Assembly: GCA_038253885.1 (NCBI GenBank)
Contig: JBBSGP010000006.1
Location: 1-64,000, forward strand
Direction of reading: 5' to 3'
Length of the DNA: 64,000 nt
DNA from: JALZAQ01 sp038253885
Lineage (GTDB): Bacteria > Gemmatimonadota > Gemmatimonadetes > Gemmatimonadales > Gemmatimonadaceae
Below are positions 8,553 to 17,261 of this stretch, in pieces (the stretch's first letter is position 1; each line of letters starts with the position of its first letter). Position numbers and translations under genes: made by a program. The notes under the pieces are model-generated. The model was given only the letters and a program-made list of their open reading frames with translations. It was not told the origin of the DNA and ran no database searches.

Positions 8553-9956
8553 TCAGACGAACGAGACACCGTCCAGTCCCGATGGGATCGGCAGCCCCAA
8601 CGCGCGAAGTGCGCTCGGCATCACGTCCACCGTCCGCCGTGGCGGCATCGCCGGCGGCCGATTGAGGAGCAGGGGCACGAGCATGTGATCCCGGTGAAGC
8701 GCACCGTGGGAGGAAACGTGCGGAATGGGCTCGTACCTGGCCCGGAAGTCCCAATCGCGCGCCGCCGATAGCAGCACGTCCCCGGCTCGCGGCGAGGCCG
8801 CCAGGTGGGCGAGCTGCACCAACGCATCGGGGTAGTCGCTCTCGAGGCATACCTCGTACGCGGCCTCGTCGTCCAGACCCTGCTGCTCACCGAGCCCGAG
8901 CGGGTCGCCGGCGCAGGGATGATAGTCGTAGCGCCCATTGGCCCACGCGAGAGTTGCGCTCCCGCGCTTGGCCGTTCGCAGCTCGCAGCGACCCGGTGAG
9001 TGTGGGAGGATCACCAGATCCACCGAGGGGCGCGCGAGAAGATCGTTCACGAGAGTCTGCCAGCGCGCTGACAGCGCTGGCCACCAGGGTCGCTCCCGGC
9101 GCGCCGTCTCGAGATACAGGTGGGCCATCGCGTTGCCGCTCACCATCACGGCGACGTCCGCCCGCCTCGTGTACACCCAGGGATGAGCCAGCACGCGCAG
9201 TCCGCGCGATGCGATGAGTCCCGCGAGGTCCTCGTGATGGGTAACCGCCGAGTGCCCGTGGTCGCTGGCGACCCAGAGATGCATCTCCTCCCAGCGGCCG
9301 CTCCGCTCCGCGTCGTCACGGATTCGCCCAGCCATCTCGTCCACGATAGCGAGTGCTCCGCCCACACCCTCCGCTCTATGTCCGGCCGCGTGAGACAGCT
9401 TGTCCACACCCATGAGTGCCGCGAACGTGAAGGCGGGCCGGTGGCCGCGGACGCGCCGGGCGACCGTCTCGGCGAGCTTCCGATCCAGATCGAGCCACCC
9501 GTCGAGGTCGCCGGCAAAGTGAATCCAGCCGGCGCGTGCGGCGAACAGTGGTCCGTCCGTGACGCGGTCTCGTCGCGCCAGACCGCGATTGATCATGTTC
9601 ATCGAGCCGAGCGCGCTCGGGACGAGCTCGAAGAGGGTCGGCGCGGCGGCGTCGAGGTCGCCGTCGATGTAGCGAACGTCGGCGCCGACGTAACTCCGGG
9701 AATGGCCCGGCCCCCGGCAGCGGCGTCGCGCGCGATCGAACCAGCGGATCCCCGGGATGCCGACGGGACCGGGATATCGTCCGAGAAGAAAGGGCGTGTA
9801 CGCTGGTCCCGTGACCGAGGGAAAGACGCTCGTGATGGTGTGCATGCCGCCGCCTTCCTCGCGAAGCCGTGCGAGGGCAGGCAGCGCACCCGAGTCGATG
9901 GCGGAGCTCAGCACGTCCACACGCACGCCGTCGGCGAGGAGCACGATGACAGACAC
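8553..9956 (-). CDS. Alkaline phosphatase superfamily phosphodiesterase (type I nucleotide pyrophosphatase-like)
   Basis: The preferred GTG start at 9956 gives 467 residues beginning directly with the metal-binding motif LLADGVRVD (Asp9). The nucleophile region PSVTGPAY places Thr49 at the usual position. VDKLSHAAGH and SDHGHS supply further metal ligands. This is the active-site set of the nucleotide pyrophosphatase / phosphodiesterase branch. No signal peptide is visible, so it may be cytoplasmic unless a start further upstream is used. The last base is 7 nt from the convergent oxidase gene. The substrate is not predictable. Confidence 0.82.
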   Translation of the reverse strand: MSVIVLLADGVRVDVLSSAIDSGALPALARLREEGGGMHTITSVFPSVTGPAYTPFLLGRYPGPVGIPGIRWFDRARRRCRGPGHSRSYVGADVRYIDGDLDAAAPTLFELVPSALGSMNMINRGLARRDRVTDGPLFAARAGWIHFAGDLDGWLDLDRKLAETVARRVRGHRPAFTFAALMGVDKLSHAAGHRAEGVGGALAIVDEMAGRIRDDAERSGRWEEMHLWVASDHGHSAVTHHEDLAGLIASRGLRVLAHPWVYTRRADVAVMVSGNAMAHLYLETARRERPWWPALSARWQTLVNDLLARPSVDLVILPHSPGRCELRTAKRGSATLAWANGRYDYHPCAGDPLGLGEQQGLDDEAAYEVCLESDYPDALVQLAHLAASPRAGDVLLSAARDWDFRARYEPIPHVSSHGALHRDHMLVPLLLNRPPAMPPRRTVDVMPSALRALGLPIPSGLDGVSFV

Positions 9957-10098
9957 GGACGAAACATTCCGTTCGCGGTCGAACGCGACAAGGCCGGCTC
10001 GCCACTCCTCCAGCGGCCCACTAGCTTTCGCGAGTCGAACGCCCCCCGGGCTGCCCCCACGCTCGACGCACGCGACCGCTTTCCGGACGACCCACTCT

Positions 10099-11073
10099 AT
10101 GCCACCTAAGAAGCGCTCGAACGGAAAGGGCGCCTCGCGCAAAGTCCCCCGCACGGCCACTGGCAAGAAGGTCGATCCGGAGCGACAGGCGATCGCCGAG
10201 GCCGAGTCGCGCGAGGGGCTCCGCGAGCGCACGGAGGCGGGACATCGGAAGGCAGGGCGCACGCCACCGTCGCAGGACGACAGCCAGCAGAGACAGTCCG
10301 GGGCTGTACGTCGGATGATCGACGAGTCCATCCGCGACGAGCCGCCAGCGGTGACGGAGGATGAGAAGCTCCTCGCCACGACCGCCGTGCCCAGCGACTT
10401 CACCCGTACCGATCCCTGGCGCGTGATGCGGATCATGGGCGAGTTCATCGAAGGCTTCGATACGCTGGCCAGCGTCCACAAAGGCGTCACCATCTTCGGC
10501 TCGGCCCGCATCGGCCCCGACGACCCGCAGTACCGATGCGCCCAGGAGACGGCGCGGCTCCTCGGCGAGGCGGGCTTCTCCATCATCACCGGCGCCGGTC
10601 CCGGTATCATGGAGGCGGCGAATCGCGGCGCGCGCGAAGGCGGCGGGCGATCGATCGGCTGCAACATCGAGCTGCCGTTCGAGCAGGGAGCGAATCCGTA
10701 CGTCGATACCCTGATCAACTTCCGCTATTTCTTCGTGCGGAAGACGATGTTCATCAAGTACTCCTCGGCGTTCATCATCTTTCCCGGGGGCTTCGGAACC
10801 CTCGACGAGCTCTTCGAGGCGCTCACGCTCATCCAGACGGGCAAGATCTACCAGTTTCCGGTGATCATGTTCGGCCGGCACTACTGGGCCGGATTGATTC
10901 GCTGGTTGCAGTCGCGGGTTCTGCTCGAGAAGAAGATCTCCCCGGGAGACCTGGACCTGATGCTCGTGACCGACGATCCGGCGGAAGCGGCGCAGGCGGT
11001 GGTCGCCGGATACGAGGCCCAGACCCGGGTGTCGAGCCAGCGCCGAACGCGAGAGAGCCATGCCGAGATCTGA
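10099..11073 (+). CDS. LOG-family Rossmann protein (lysine decarboxylase-like fold) with long basic N-terminus
   Basis: The 324-residue protein carries the LOG-family signature PGGFGTLDELFE, with ITGAGPGIMEAANRGA upstream supplying the nucleotide-binding loop and Arg. Family members cleave the N-glycosidic bond of nucleoside 5'-monophosphates, producing free base and ribose phosphate, or have unknown roles. The first about 100 residues are highly charged (MPPKKRSNGKGASRKV onward) and look disordered; most LOG proteins lack this extension. The gene overlaps the following deoxyhypusine-synthase-like gene by 14 nt, and that protein also has a basic low-complexity N-terminus, suggesting co-translation and perhaps a shared location. 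The exact substrate is not known. Confidence 0.82.
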   Translation: MPPKKRSNGKGASRKVPRTATGKKVDPERQAIAEAESREGLRERTEAGHRKAGRTPPSQDDSQQRQSGAVRRMIDESIRDEPPAVTEDEKLLATTAVPSDFTRTDPWRVMRIMGEFIEGFDTLASVHKGVTIFGSARIGPDDPQYRCAQETARLLGEAGFSIITGAGPGIMEAANRGAREGGGRSIGCNIELPFEQGANPYVDTLINFRYFFVRKTMFIKYSSAFIIFPGGFGTLDELFEALTLIQTGKIYQFPVIMFGRHYWAGLIRWLQSRVLLEKKISPGDLDLMLVTDDPAEAAQAVVAGYEAQTRVSSQRRTRESHAEI

Positions 11074-12319
11074 CCGGCCACGCGATCAGAAGAAGAGCGC
11101 GACCGCCGCCGCACGGGCCAAGGCGCGGCAGAAGCGAGATGCCGAAGCTCGCGAGCGAGGTGATGTCACGCCGGGCCCGCGCGAGCGCAGCCGGTTTCTG
11201 GGTGGTCAGAAGATCGATCCCCGTCGGCTGGACGGAAGCGAGTCGGTGGCGGATCTCATCGACGGCGCTTTTCTCGCCTACAATGCGGCGCGCCTGCGCG
11301 AGGCCTGCCAGCTCTTCACCGAGAAGATGCTGGAGCCTCACGTCACCGTCGGATTGTCGATCACCGGTGCGCTCACGCCCGCCGGGCTCGGCATGTCGGC
11401 ACTGATCCCGCTCATCGAGGCGGGGTTCGTCGACTGGATCATCTCGACCGGTGCCAACCTGTACCACGACGCGCACTTCGGTCTGGGTCTGGCCATGCAC
11501 CGCGGGAACGCGCAGGAGTCGGACGTCGTGCTCCGCGAGGAAGGCGTGGTGCGGATCTACGACATCTTCTTCGACTACGACGTCCTGCTGTCCACCGACG
11601 CGTTCTTCCGGCAGATCATGCAGGCGCCGGAGTTCCAGCGAGCGATGTCGAGCGCGGAATTCCACTGGCTCGCCGGCAAGTACGTGCGGGAGCGGGAGCG
11701 GAAGCTGGGAATCGGCCAGCGGTCGCTGCTGTCGGCTGCCCACGCCGGTGGTGTGCCGATCTACACGTCGTCCCCCGGCGACTCGTCAATCGGGATGAAC
11801 ATCGCCGCCGTGTCGCTCGACGGGAACGCCCTGCTCCTCGATCCGAATCAGGACGTGAACGAGACGGCCGCGATCGTGCTCGAAGCCAAGCGGGATCAGG
11901 GCCGCAGCGCGGTGATGATCCTCGGTGGAGGCTCGCCCAAGAATTTTCTGCTGCAGACGGAGCCGCAGATCCAGGAGGTACTCGGGATCGATGAGAAGGG
12001 TCATGACTACTTTCTCCAGATCACCGACGCCCGTCCCGATACCGGCGGACTCTCCGGGGCGACGCCGGGCGAGGCGGTGAGCTGGGGGAAGATCGATCCG
12101 GACCGGCTGCCCGATGCTGTCGTGTGTTACGCGGACTCGACGATCGCTCTGCCGCTCCTCACCTCCTACGCGCTCGCGCGGCACCAACCGCGACCGCTCA
12201 AGCGCCTGTTCGACCGCCGGGAGGCGATGATGCGGCGGTTGAGGGATGCTTACGAGGCCTCTTCGCGCGAGCCCGTAGCCGCGGCCGCGGCGGAGACGAC
12301 GCTGCCCCGGCATCGTTAA
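11060..12319 (+). CDS. Deoxyhypusine synthase-like protein
   Basis: The 419-residue protein matches the deoxyhypusine synthase fold from about residue 50. VGLSITGALTPAGLG and STGANLYHD are in the NAD-binding half. The motif SWGKI includes Lys344, the equivalent of the lysine that carries the butylamine intermediate in eukaryotic and archaeal enzymes. Bacteria lack eIF5A, so this probably acts on a small polyamine; some bacterial homologues are thought to form homospermidine. The N-terminal about 40 residues are basic and low complexity. It overlaps the LOG-family gene by 14 nt. Catalytic competence is supported by the lysine, but the reaction is an inference. Confidence 0.85.
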   Translation: MPRSDRPRDQKKSATAAARAKARQKRDAEARERGDVTPGPRERSRFLGGQKIDPRRLDGSESVADLIDGAFLAYNAARLREACQLFTEKMLEPHVTVGLSITGALTPAGLGMSALIPLIEAGFVDWIISTGANLYHDAHFGLGLAMHRGNAQESDVVLREEGVVRIYDIFFDYDVLLSTDAFFRQIMQAPEFQRAMSSAEFHWLAGKYVRERERKLGIGQRSLLSAAHAGGVPIYTSSPGDSSIGMNIAAVSLDGNALLLDPNQDVNETAAIVLEAKRDQGRSAVMILGGGSPKNFLLQTEPQIQEVLGIDEKGHDYFLQITDARPDTGGLSGATPGEAVSWGKIDPDRLPDAVVCYADSTIALPLLTSYALARHQPRPLKRLFDRREAMMRRLRDAYEASSREPVAAAAAETTLPRHR

Positions 12320-12375
12320 CCCGCCCGGTCGCGGGCTACGGTGACGCCTCTTTCGCGTGGCTCGTCGGTCAGTAG

Positions 12376-12786
12376 ATGCTCACCCCTGTCCGTTACGATC
12401 GAGAGACCAGCGAGAAGTTCGATCCGGACGCGCCGATCCCGCGCCGGACGATTCACAACCTGCTGGCCACGGGTGTCGGCCAGGCGGCCTCCTCCCGCCT
12501 GATCGGGAGCATGCTGCTCGGCTTCGGCTCGGCGATCATCATCATGCTGCTCACGCCGATGAGGTGGTGGGTTACAGCCGCGCCGCCGCTGTGCATCGGC
12601 AGCTTCGCGGCCTGGGGCGTCGCCAGCAAGCGCCTCCACGCGCTGGACGTGGCGCATCTGTCGGCGCCGCGCAAGCGTCTCATGTTCGCGCTCGCCAAGG
12701 GGGCCGCCACCACCGTGGGCGTTCTCGCGGGACTGGCCGGCATCATCGGCGCTCTCTGGCTTCTGATGGATCCGACAGCGCTGTAG
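12376..12786 (+). CDS. Small membrane protein of unknown function
   Basis: The 136-residue protein has a polar N-terminus (about 40 residues) and then hydrophobic stretches at roughly 44-60, 66-80 and 107-130, consistent with three transmembrane helices. No catalytic motif is visible. It lies 56 nt downstream of the deoxyhypusine-synthase-like gene on the same strand and overlaps the convergent MBL hydrolase tail-to-tail by 44 nt. That overlap means one transcript is antisense to the other's 3' end. Function unknown. Confidence 0.7.
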   Translation: MLTPVRYDRETSEKFDPDAPIPRRTIHNLLATGVGQAASSRLIGSMLLGFGSAIIIMLLTPMRWWVTAAPPLCIGSFAAWGVASKRLHALDVAHLSAPRKRLMFALAKGAATTVGVLAGLAGIIGALWLLMDPTAL

Positions 12787-13558
12787 CGAGCACGGAGCGC
12801 ACCCAGTTGATGCGCGAGAGATCCCCGCGCGAGACGTAATAGGTGAAGTCTTCCGCGCCGAGAACCGATCGCGCGATCGCGCGATCGCTCCATCCCTCCG
12901 CGCCGCGCCGCTCGACCTCCTGTATGCGCTCCTCGATCCAATCGGCCTTCGCGACGAGCGCATCGATCGGCTCCGGAATCAACCCGCGGTGGGCGTCGAA
13001 CATGCGCGTGGGAGCGAGCGCGGCCGCGGCGCGAACGCTGCGCGCCAGCTGTCGCGGGTCCTCGTGCCGGTGGGCGACCCGGACCTTCACCCCCAGAAAG
13101 AGATCGCCGGAGAAGAGCGTTCGCTCCTGCGGATCCCACACCACGTGATGATCAGCCGAATGTCCCGGCGCCGGAACCAGCTCGAGTCCCGCGTTGACGC
13201 CCACGCTCGGATCCTCGGATAGACGTCGCATCCGTCCCCACACCAGCTGGCGATACCAACCCACCGCCGGCCCTCGGCGCAGCGCGGCGATCGTTGCCGA
13301 CGACGCTGTCAGCGGCAGCCCGCGCCTGACCAGAGGCCCGGCGTTCCCGGCGTGGTCCTCGTGCTCGTGCGTGACCATTACCCCGTCCGGGCGCAGGTGG
13401 TCGAGGAGCCTGCAGAGCTCCTGACCGACGGTCGGAAATCCGCTATCCACCAGCACGCCCCGAACCAGGAAAGCACTCACGGAGTAGCCGACGGCACGGC
13501 TGCGACGCGAGGACATCTGAATTCGAGTGACGTCGCCGTGGATCTCGCGCGAGATCAT
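12743..13558 (-). CDS. MBL-fold metal hydrolase
   Basis: The 271-residue protein contains THEHEDHAGN, the HxHxDH zinc-binding motif of the metallo-beta-lactamase fold. PAPGHSADHHV supplies the next histidine, SGDLFLG the bridging Asp, and DAHRG the last His. Family members include glyoxalase II, lactonases and nucleases; this sequence resembles the short single-domain hydrolases, and the substrate cannot be named. The C-terminal 60 residues are helical and charged (EERIQEVERRGAEG). A TAGATT hexamer lies 6 nt before the ATG, so the mRNA may be leaderless. Confidence 0.85.
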   Translation of the reverse strand: MISREIHGDVTRIQMSSRRSRAVGYSVSAFLVRGVLVDSGFPTVGQELCRLLDHLRPDGVMVTHEHEDHAGNAGPLVRRGLPLTASSATIAALRRGPAVGWYRQLVWGRMRRLSEDPSVGVNAGLELVPAPGHSADHHVVWDPQERTLFSGDLFLGVKVRVAHRHEDPRQLARSVRAAAALAPTRMFDAHRGLIPEPIDALVAKADWIEERIQEVERRGAEGWSDRAIARSVLGAEDFTYYVSRGDLSRINWVRSVLATALSDPSEARERR

Positions 13559-13564
13559 CCCCGC

Positions 13565-13570
13565 AATCTA
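13565..13570 (-). promoter_or_regulatory. Candidate -10 element, leaderless promoter of the MBL hydrolase
   Basis: On the minus strand TAGATT is followed by six bases and the ATG at 13558. This spacing would put the transcription start at the A of the start codon. No convincing -35 was found 17 nt upstream. It is one of six similar sites in the window. Confidence 0.45.
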
Positions 13571-13682
13571 GCCGCTCCGAAACGGCGGTAGCGCGCGGCC
13601 CGGCAATTGCCTACACTGAGGATCAGCAGAGAAGGTCGCACTCCGGCGATGCAGCGCATCACCGGCTCGCGCGATCCTCACG

Positions 13683-13707
13683 GCGCCCGGCCGCACAGGC
13701 CGGGCGC
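13683..13707 (+). terminator. Perfect hairpin in the greA leader (terminator or attenuator)
   Basis: GCGCCCGGCC and GGCCGGGCGC form a perfect 10-bp stem with a 5-nt loop (13693-13697), followed within 5 nt by a TTTT run at 13713-13716. It ends 26 nt before the greA ATG. The upstream gene is divergent and about 125 nt away, so the hairpin is not its terminator; it most likely acts in the greA leader transcript. Confidence 0.6.
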
Positions 13708-13733
13708 TCCACTTTTCGACGTGCGCGCCGCCG

Positions 13734-14210
13734 ATGATCGAAGAGCTGAAGCAGAAGCTGGAGCAGGAAGTCGGGAAACTGCAGCATGAGCTGAACATCA
13801 CGCTTCCCAACGAGATCCGACGGGCGGTCGAGATGGGCGACCTGCGCGAGAACAGCGAATACAAGTCCGCGCTGGAGCGGCAGCAGTTCGTTCAAGCCCG
13901 TCTCGGACAGCTGCGGCAACGGCTGAGCAAGCTGTCACAGATCGACATCGCCCAGATCCCCACCGACAAGGTCGGACTCGGGTCTCGCGTCGTCGTGCAG
14001 GACCAGAAGTCGAAGCAGCGGGAGGTATACAACCTCGTCTTCGGTGATGCGCTGGAGCTCGAGGACGGCCACGTGACAATGTCGTCGCCGATCGGCCGGG
14101 CGCTCGTCGGCAAAGCCATCGGCGACACGGTCATGCTCAAGCTCCCGAGCCTCACGCGCCAGCTCACCATCGTGGAGCTCCGGACGATCCATCGAGGCGC
14201 TCTAGATTAA
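13734..14210 (+). CDS. greA: Transcription elongation factor GreA
   Basis: The 158-residue protein binds the secondary channel of RNA polymerase and stimulates cleavage of backtracked RNA. The N-terminal coiled coil spans about residues 1-72. Its tip motif GDLRENSEY places the acidic residues Asp36 and Glu39 at the positions that coordinate catalytic Mg. The C-terminal FKBP-like domain ends with SPIGRALVGKAIGDTV, the family signature. It is about five residues shorter at the N-terminus than the E. coli protein. No purine-rich ribosome-binding site precedes the ATG. A strong hairpin lies in the leader, hinting at attenuation control. Confidence 0.95.
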   Translation: MIEELKQKLEQEVGKLQHELNITLPNEIRRAVEMGDLRENSEYKSALERQQFVQARLGQLRQRLSKLSQIDIAQIPTDKVGLGSRVVVQDQKSKQREVYNLVFGDALELEDGHVTMSSPIGRALVGKAIGDTVMLKLPSLTRQLTIVELRTIHRGALD

Positions 14211-14227
14211 GCTCTGCGGCCAGCGTG

Positions 14228-15880
14228 TCAATCGGCGTCGACGCCGAAGACTCGCCGCGCTTCGTCCCCGTAGCGCTCGACCTCGAGTTGTTGGCGCGAC
14301 GGATCCCAATCGAGGAGCGGAGCGGCGATCTCGACCGCGGAGCGGGCCGCGCGCTCTCCGTGATCCGGCGTCTCGAATGCGAGGCGCAGCCGGCGGATGA
14401 GCAGATCGCCCACCGTCAGCGCCATCTCGCGCTCTATCCCATAACGCAGCTCGGCCTTCACATAGGGGAGCGACGGCTCGACACGATCAGCGAGCGTCGC
14501 GTCGGCCAACGTCAACGCCCAGACATCGCGCCACGCCGTACCGTGCGCGTGCACGAGGCGGGTCGCGATGTCCGGAGCTCCGATTTCCTGCGCCGCGGTC
14601 GCGATCTCGGCGTCCACGGACTCGAGCGTTCCCCCCGGCAGAGGCACGACGTCCGTGCGCGAGCGCATTGTGCGAGTCGTCCGGCGATCGGGGAAAGCCG
14701 CATCGACGACCGCCGCCGCCATTGTTCGATAGGTCGTGAGCTTACCGCCTGTGATGCCGATGAGACCGGGAGCGATCCGGCTGATCTCGTGCTCGCGTGA
14801 AGTGGCGCCGGCATCGCCCGAGCCGCCGTTTCCCCACGCAGCCACCAGGGGGCGGATGCCCGCCCACGCGCTGACGACATCGGCGCGCACCAGCCGGGCG
14901 CCGGGAAAGTAGTGGTTGGCGCACTGGAGCAGGTACGCGATGTCCGCCTCGGTGCTCCGCACCTCCTCGGGCGGTCCGTGATACTCCGTTTCGGTGGTGC
15001 CGACGATCGTCAGCTCGCCGGCTGGAAGAATGAACATCACGCGCTCGTCGGCGGGAGATAGAACCGTCAGCGCCTCCCGATTGCCGATTCGTGACCGTGA
15101 CACGGCAATGTGCGCCCCTTTGCTCCCGCGCACGGTCGGGGCCCCGCTCACGTGAGCCAGCCCCCGTACGGCGTCGGTCCACGCTCCGGCGGCGCTCACC
15201 ACCACCGCTGCGCGCACCCGCAGCTGGCGGCCGGTGAGGCTGTCCTCGGCTACCACTCCGCGGACGACACCGCCGTCCATCACGAGGTCGCGGGCTCGGA
15301 CGTGATTGAGTATCACCCCGCCCGCCGCCACCGCCCCGAGCGCGTTCGCGAGAGTCAGACGGCTGTCGTCGGTGGCTGCATCGAAATAGCGGGCGCCTCC
15401 GCGGAGGCCATGCCGCGCGAGAGCCGGCTCCATCTCCGTGACGTCCGTCACAGTCAGCCGCCGGTGATTGCGCACATTCTGGAAGCCGGCGAGGACATCG
15501 TACAGGGCGAGGCCCGCGCCGAGCTGCCAGCGGGCGACGCGCGCGCCCGAATAGACCGGCCAGGTGAAAGCCAGGGGCCGGACGAGGTGCGGCGCCACGC
15601 GAAGCAGCACACGGCGCTCACGGCTCGATTCCAGCACGAGCCCCAGATGCCCATGCTCGAGGTAGCGTAGTCCGCCGTGGATGAGACGGGAGGAGCGACT
15701 GGATGTACCGCTCGCGAAGTCGCTCGCCTCGAGCAGGGCAACGGACAGACCGCGGAGTGCGGCGTCGCGCGCGATGCCGGCGCCGGTGATGCCGCCGCCG
15801 ATGACCACGATATCGAAATCGCGCTGCTCCAGCGCATTCAGATCACCGGAACGGCGAGCGCGGTGCGAAGCGTTCGTCAT
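14228..15880 (-). CDS. glpD: Aerobic glycerol-3-phosphate dehydrogenase
   Basis: The 550-residue flavoprotein oxidises glycerol 3-phosphate to dihydroxyacetone phosphate and reduces quinone at the inner membrane face. The FAD site IVVIGGGITGAGIARDAA lies at about residues 26-43. The family signatures SSRLIHGGLRYLE and ITGGKLTTYR follow. The start at 15880 was chosen because it places the Rossmann motif at the usual distance; longer upstream frames add non-homologous residues. It is divergent from fadI with an 82-nt spacer, so the two operons may share control. No glycerol kinase or facilitator gene is nearby. Confidence 0.93.
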   Translation of the reverse strand: MTNASHRARRSGDLNALEQRDFDIVVIGGGITGAGIARDAALRGLSVALLEASDFASGTSSRSSRLIHGGLRYLEHGHLGLVLESSRERRVLLRVAPHLVRPLAFTWPVYSGARVARWQLGAGLALYDVLAGFQNVRNHRRLTVTDVTEMEPALARHGLRGGARYFDAATDDSRLTLANALGAVAAGGVILNHVRARDLVMDGGVVRGVVAEDSLTGRQLRVRAAVVVSAAGAWTDAVRGLAHVSGAPTVRGSKGAHIAVSRSRIGNREALTVLSPADERVMFILPAGELTIVGTTETEYHGPPEEVRSTEADIAYLLQCANHYFPGARLVRADVVSAWAGIRPLVAAWGNGGSGDAGATSREHEISRIAPGLIGITGGKLTTYRTMAAAVVDAAFPDRRTTRTMRSRTDVVPLPGGTLESVDAEIATAAQEIGAPDIATRLVHAHGTAWRDVWALTLADATLADRVEPSLPYVKAELRYGIEREMALTVGDLLIRRLRLAFETPDHGERAARSAVEIAAPLLDWDPSRQQLEVERYGDEARRVFGVDAD

Positions 15881-15950
15881 GCGCGCGAACGCTATCCGCG
15901 ATGCGGCGGCGCGGTCAATGCCGGCCGTGGCGACCGCTCGGCGCACCTCG

Positions 15951-15956
15951 TAACTT
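15951..15956 (+). promoter_or_regulatory. Candidate -10 element, leaderless promoter of fadI
   Basis: TAACTT is followed by six bases and the fadI ATG at 15963, spacing that would start the transcript at the initiation codon. A weak -35-like TGGCGA sits 17 nt upstream. The 82-nt region between glpD and fadI leaves little room for another promoter. Confidence 0.4.
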
Positions 15957-15962
15957 GCCGCC

Positions 15963-17261
15963 ATGCCCACCCACGGAAATGGACGCCGCGTCGCCATCGT
16001 CGCCGGGTTGCGCACTCCGTTCGTGAGGGCCGGCACCGCTTTCCGATCGCTCTCCGCGATCGATCTCGGCCGGTTGTGCGTCGCCGAGATGATCGAGCGC
16101 TCGAACATCGACCCCGACGAGGTGGACATCCTGGTGTTTGGGACAGTCGTGCCCTCGGTCGTGGCGCCGAATATCGCCCGGGAAATCTCGCTCCTGCCAA
16201 TGCTGCCCAAAGGCATCCCCGCGGTGACGGTGAGCCGCGCATGCACCTCCGCGAATCAGGCGATCACCGATGCGGCCGACCAGATCGCGCTCGGCCACGC
16301 CGACGTGGCGATCGCGGGCGGCGCCGAGTCGCTGTCCAACATTCCCATCCTGCACTCGCGAGGATTCTCCGACGCCCTGGTCGCCGCATCCAAAGCGAAG
16401 TCGCTGCCGGCGCGGCTCGGGGCCTTCGGAAAGCTGCGCCCCCGTGATCTGGTCCCGATCACGCCGGCGATCGCCGAGCCCTCCACCGGCGAGACGATGG
16501 GGCAGTCAGCCGAGAAGATGGCCAAGCTGAACGCCATTCCCCGTGAGGAGCAGGACCAGTTCGCGCTGCGATCGCACCGCCTGGCGGCAGCGGGCACGGA
16601 GGACGGGCGACTGACCGCGGAGATCATGGCGACCTACGTTCCGCCCCGCTACGACACGGTGACGCTGAGCGACAATGGCATCCGCACGGACACCACGCTG
16701 GAACAGCTCCAGGCCCTGCGCCCGGTATTCGACAAGCGATACGGCAGTGTCACCGCGGGAAATTCGTCCCCGCTCACCGATGGGGCGGCGGCCGTCATCC
16801 TGATGAGCGAGGAGAAGGCCAAGACACTCGGATTTCAGCCTCTCGGCTACATCCGGTCCTATGCCTATGCGGCGCTCGATCCGGGCGAACAGCTGCTGCA
16901 GGCGCCCGTGCTGGCCGCGCCGGTGGCGCTCGCTCGTGCGGGACTCTCGCTTCGCGACATGGACCTGGTGGAGATGCACGAGGCGTTCGCGGCGCAGCTG
17001 CTCTCCAACCTCGAGGGCTTCGAGTCAAAAGAGTGGGCGGAGCGCGCCGGCTTCGCGGCGCCAGTAGGCGAAGTGGACCGCTCGAAGCTCAACGTGATGG
17101 GCGGATCGATCGCCATCGGGCATCCGTTCGGCGCGACCGGCGCTCGCATCACCACCACGCTGTGTAACGAGATGAGGCGCCGTGGCGCCCAGTTCGGCCT
17201 GATGACTCTCTGCGCGGCTGGCGGAATGGGGTTCGCGATGGTCGTGGAGAACGCCGCGTGA
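15963..17261 (+). CDS. fadI: 3-ketoacyl-CoA thiolase (acetyl-CoA acyltransferase)
   Basis: The 432-residue thiolase cleaves 3-ketoacyl-CoA to acetyl-CoA and a shortened acyl-CoA, the last step of beta-oxidation. The nucleophilic Cys is in VSRACTSANQA (about residue 96). The base His motifs are MHEAFAAQ and IGHPFGATGAR, and the second Cys is in LCAAGGMGFA. Length and sequence resemble FadI rather than FadA. The stop codon overlaps the GTG start of fadJ (GTGA), giving the fadI-fadJ order seen in other Gram-negative bacteria; the two proteins normally form a complex. Confidence 0.94.
   Translation: MPTHGNGRRVAIVAGLRTPFVRAGTAFRSLSAIDLGRLCVAEMIERSNIDPDEVDILVFGTVVPSVVAPNIAREISLLPMLPKGIPAVTVSRACTSANQAITDAADQIALGHADVAIAGGAESLSNIPILHSRGFSDALVAASKAKSLPARLGAFGKLRPRDLVPITPAIAEPSTGETMGQSAEKMAKLNAIPREEQDQFALRSHRLAAAGTEDGRLTAEIMATYVPPRYDTVTLSDNGIRTDTTLEQLQALRPVFDKRYGSVTAGNSSPLTDGAAAVILMSEEKAKTLGFQPLGYIRSYAYAALDPGEQLLQAPVLAAPVALARAGLSLRDMDLVEMHEAFAAQLLSNLEGFESKEWAERAGFAAPVGEVDRSKLNVMGGSIAIGHPFGATGARITTTLCNEMRRRGAQFGLMTLCAAGGMGFAMVVENAA

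Noticed and set aside
12878..12900. Palindromic GATCGCGC repeats
   Set aside because: They lie within the MBL coding sequence and are explained by Arg/Ala/Ile codons in a GC-rich genome rather than a regulatory array.
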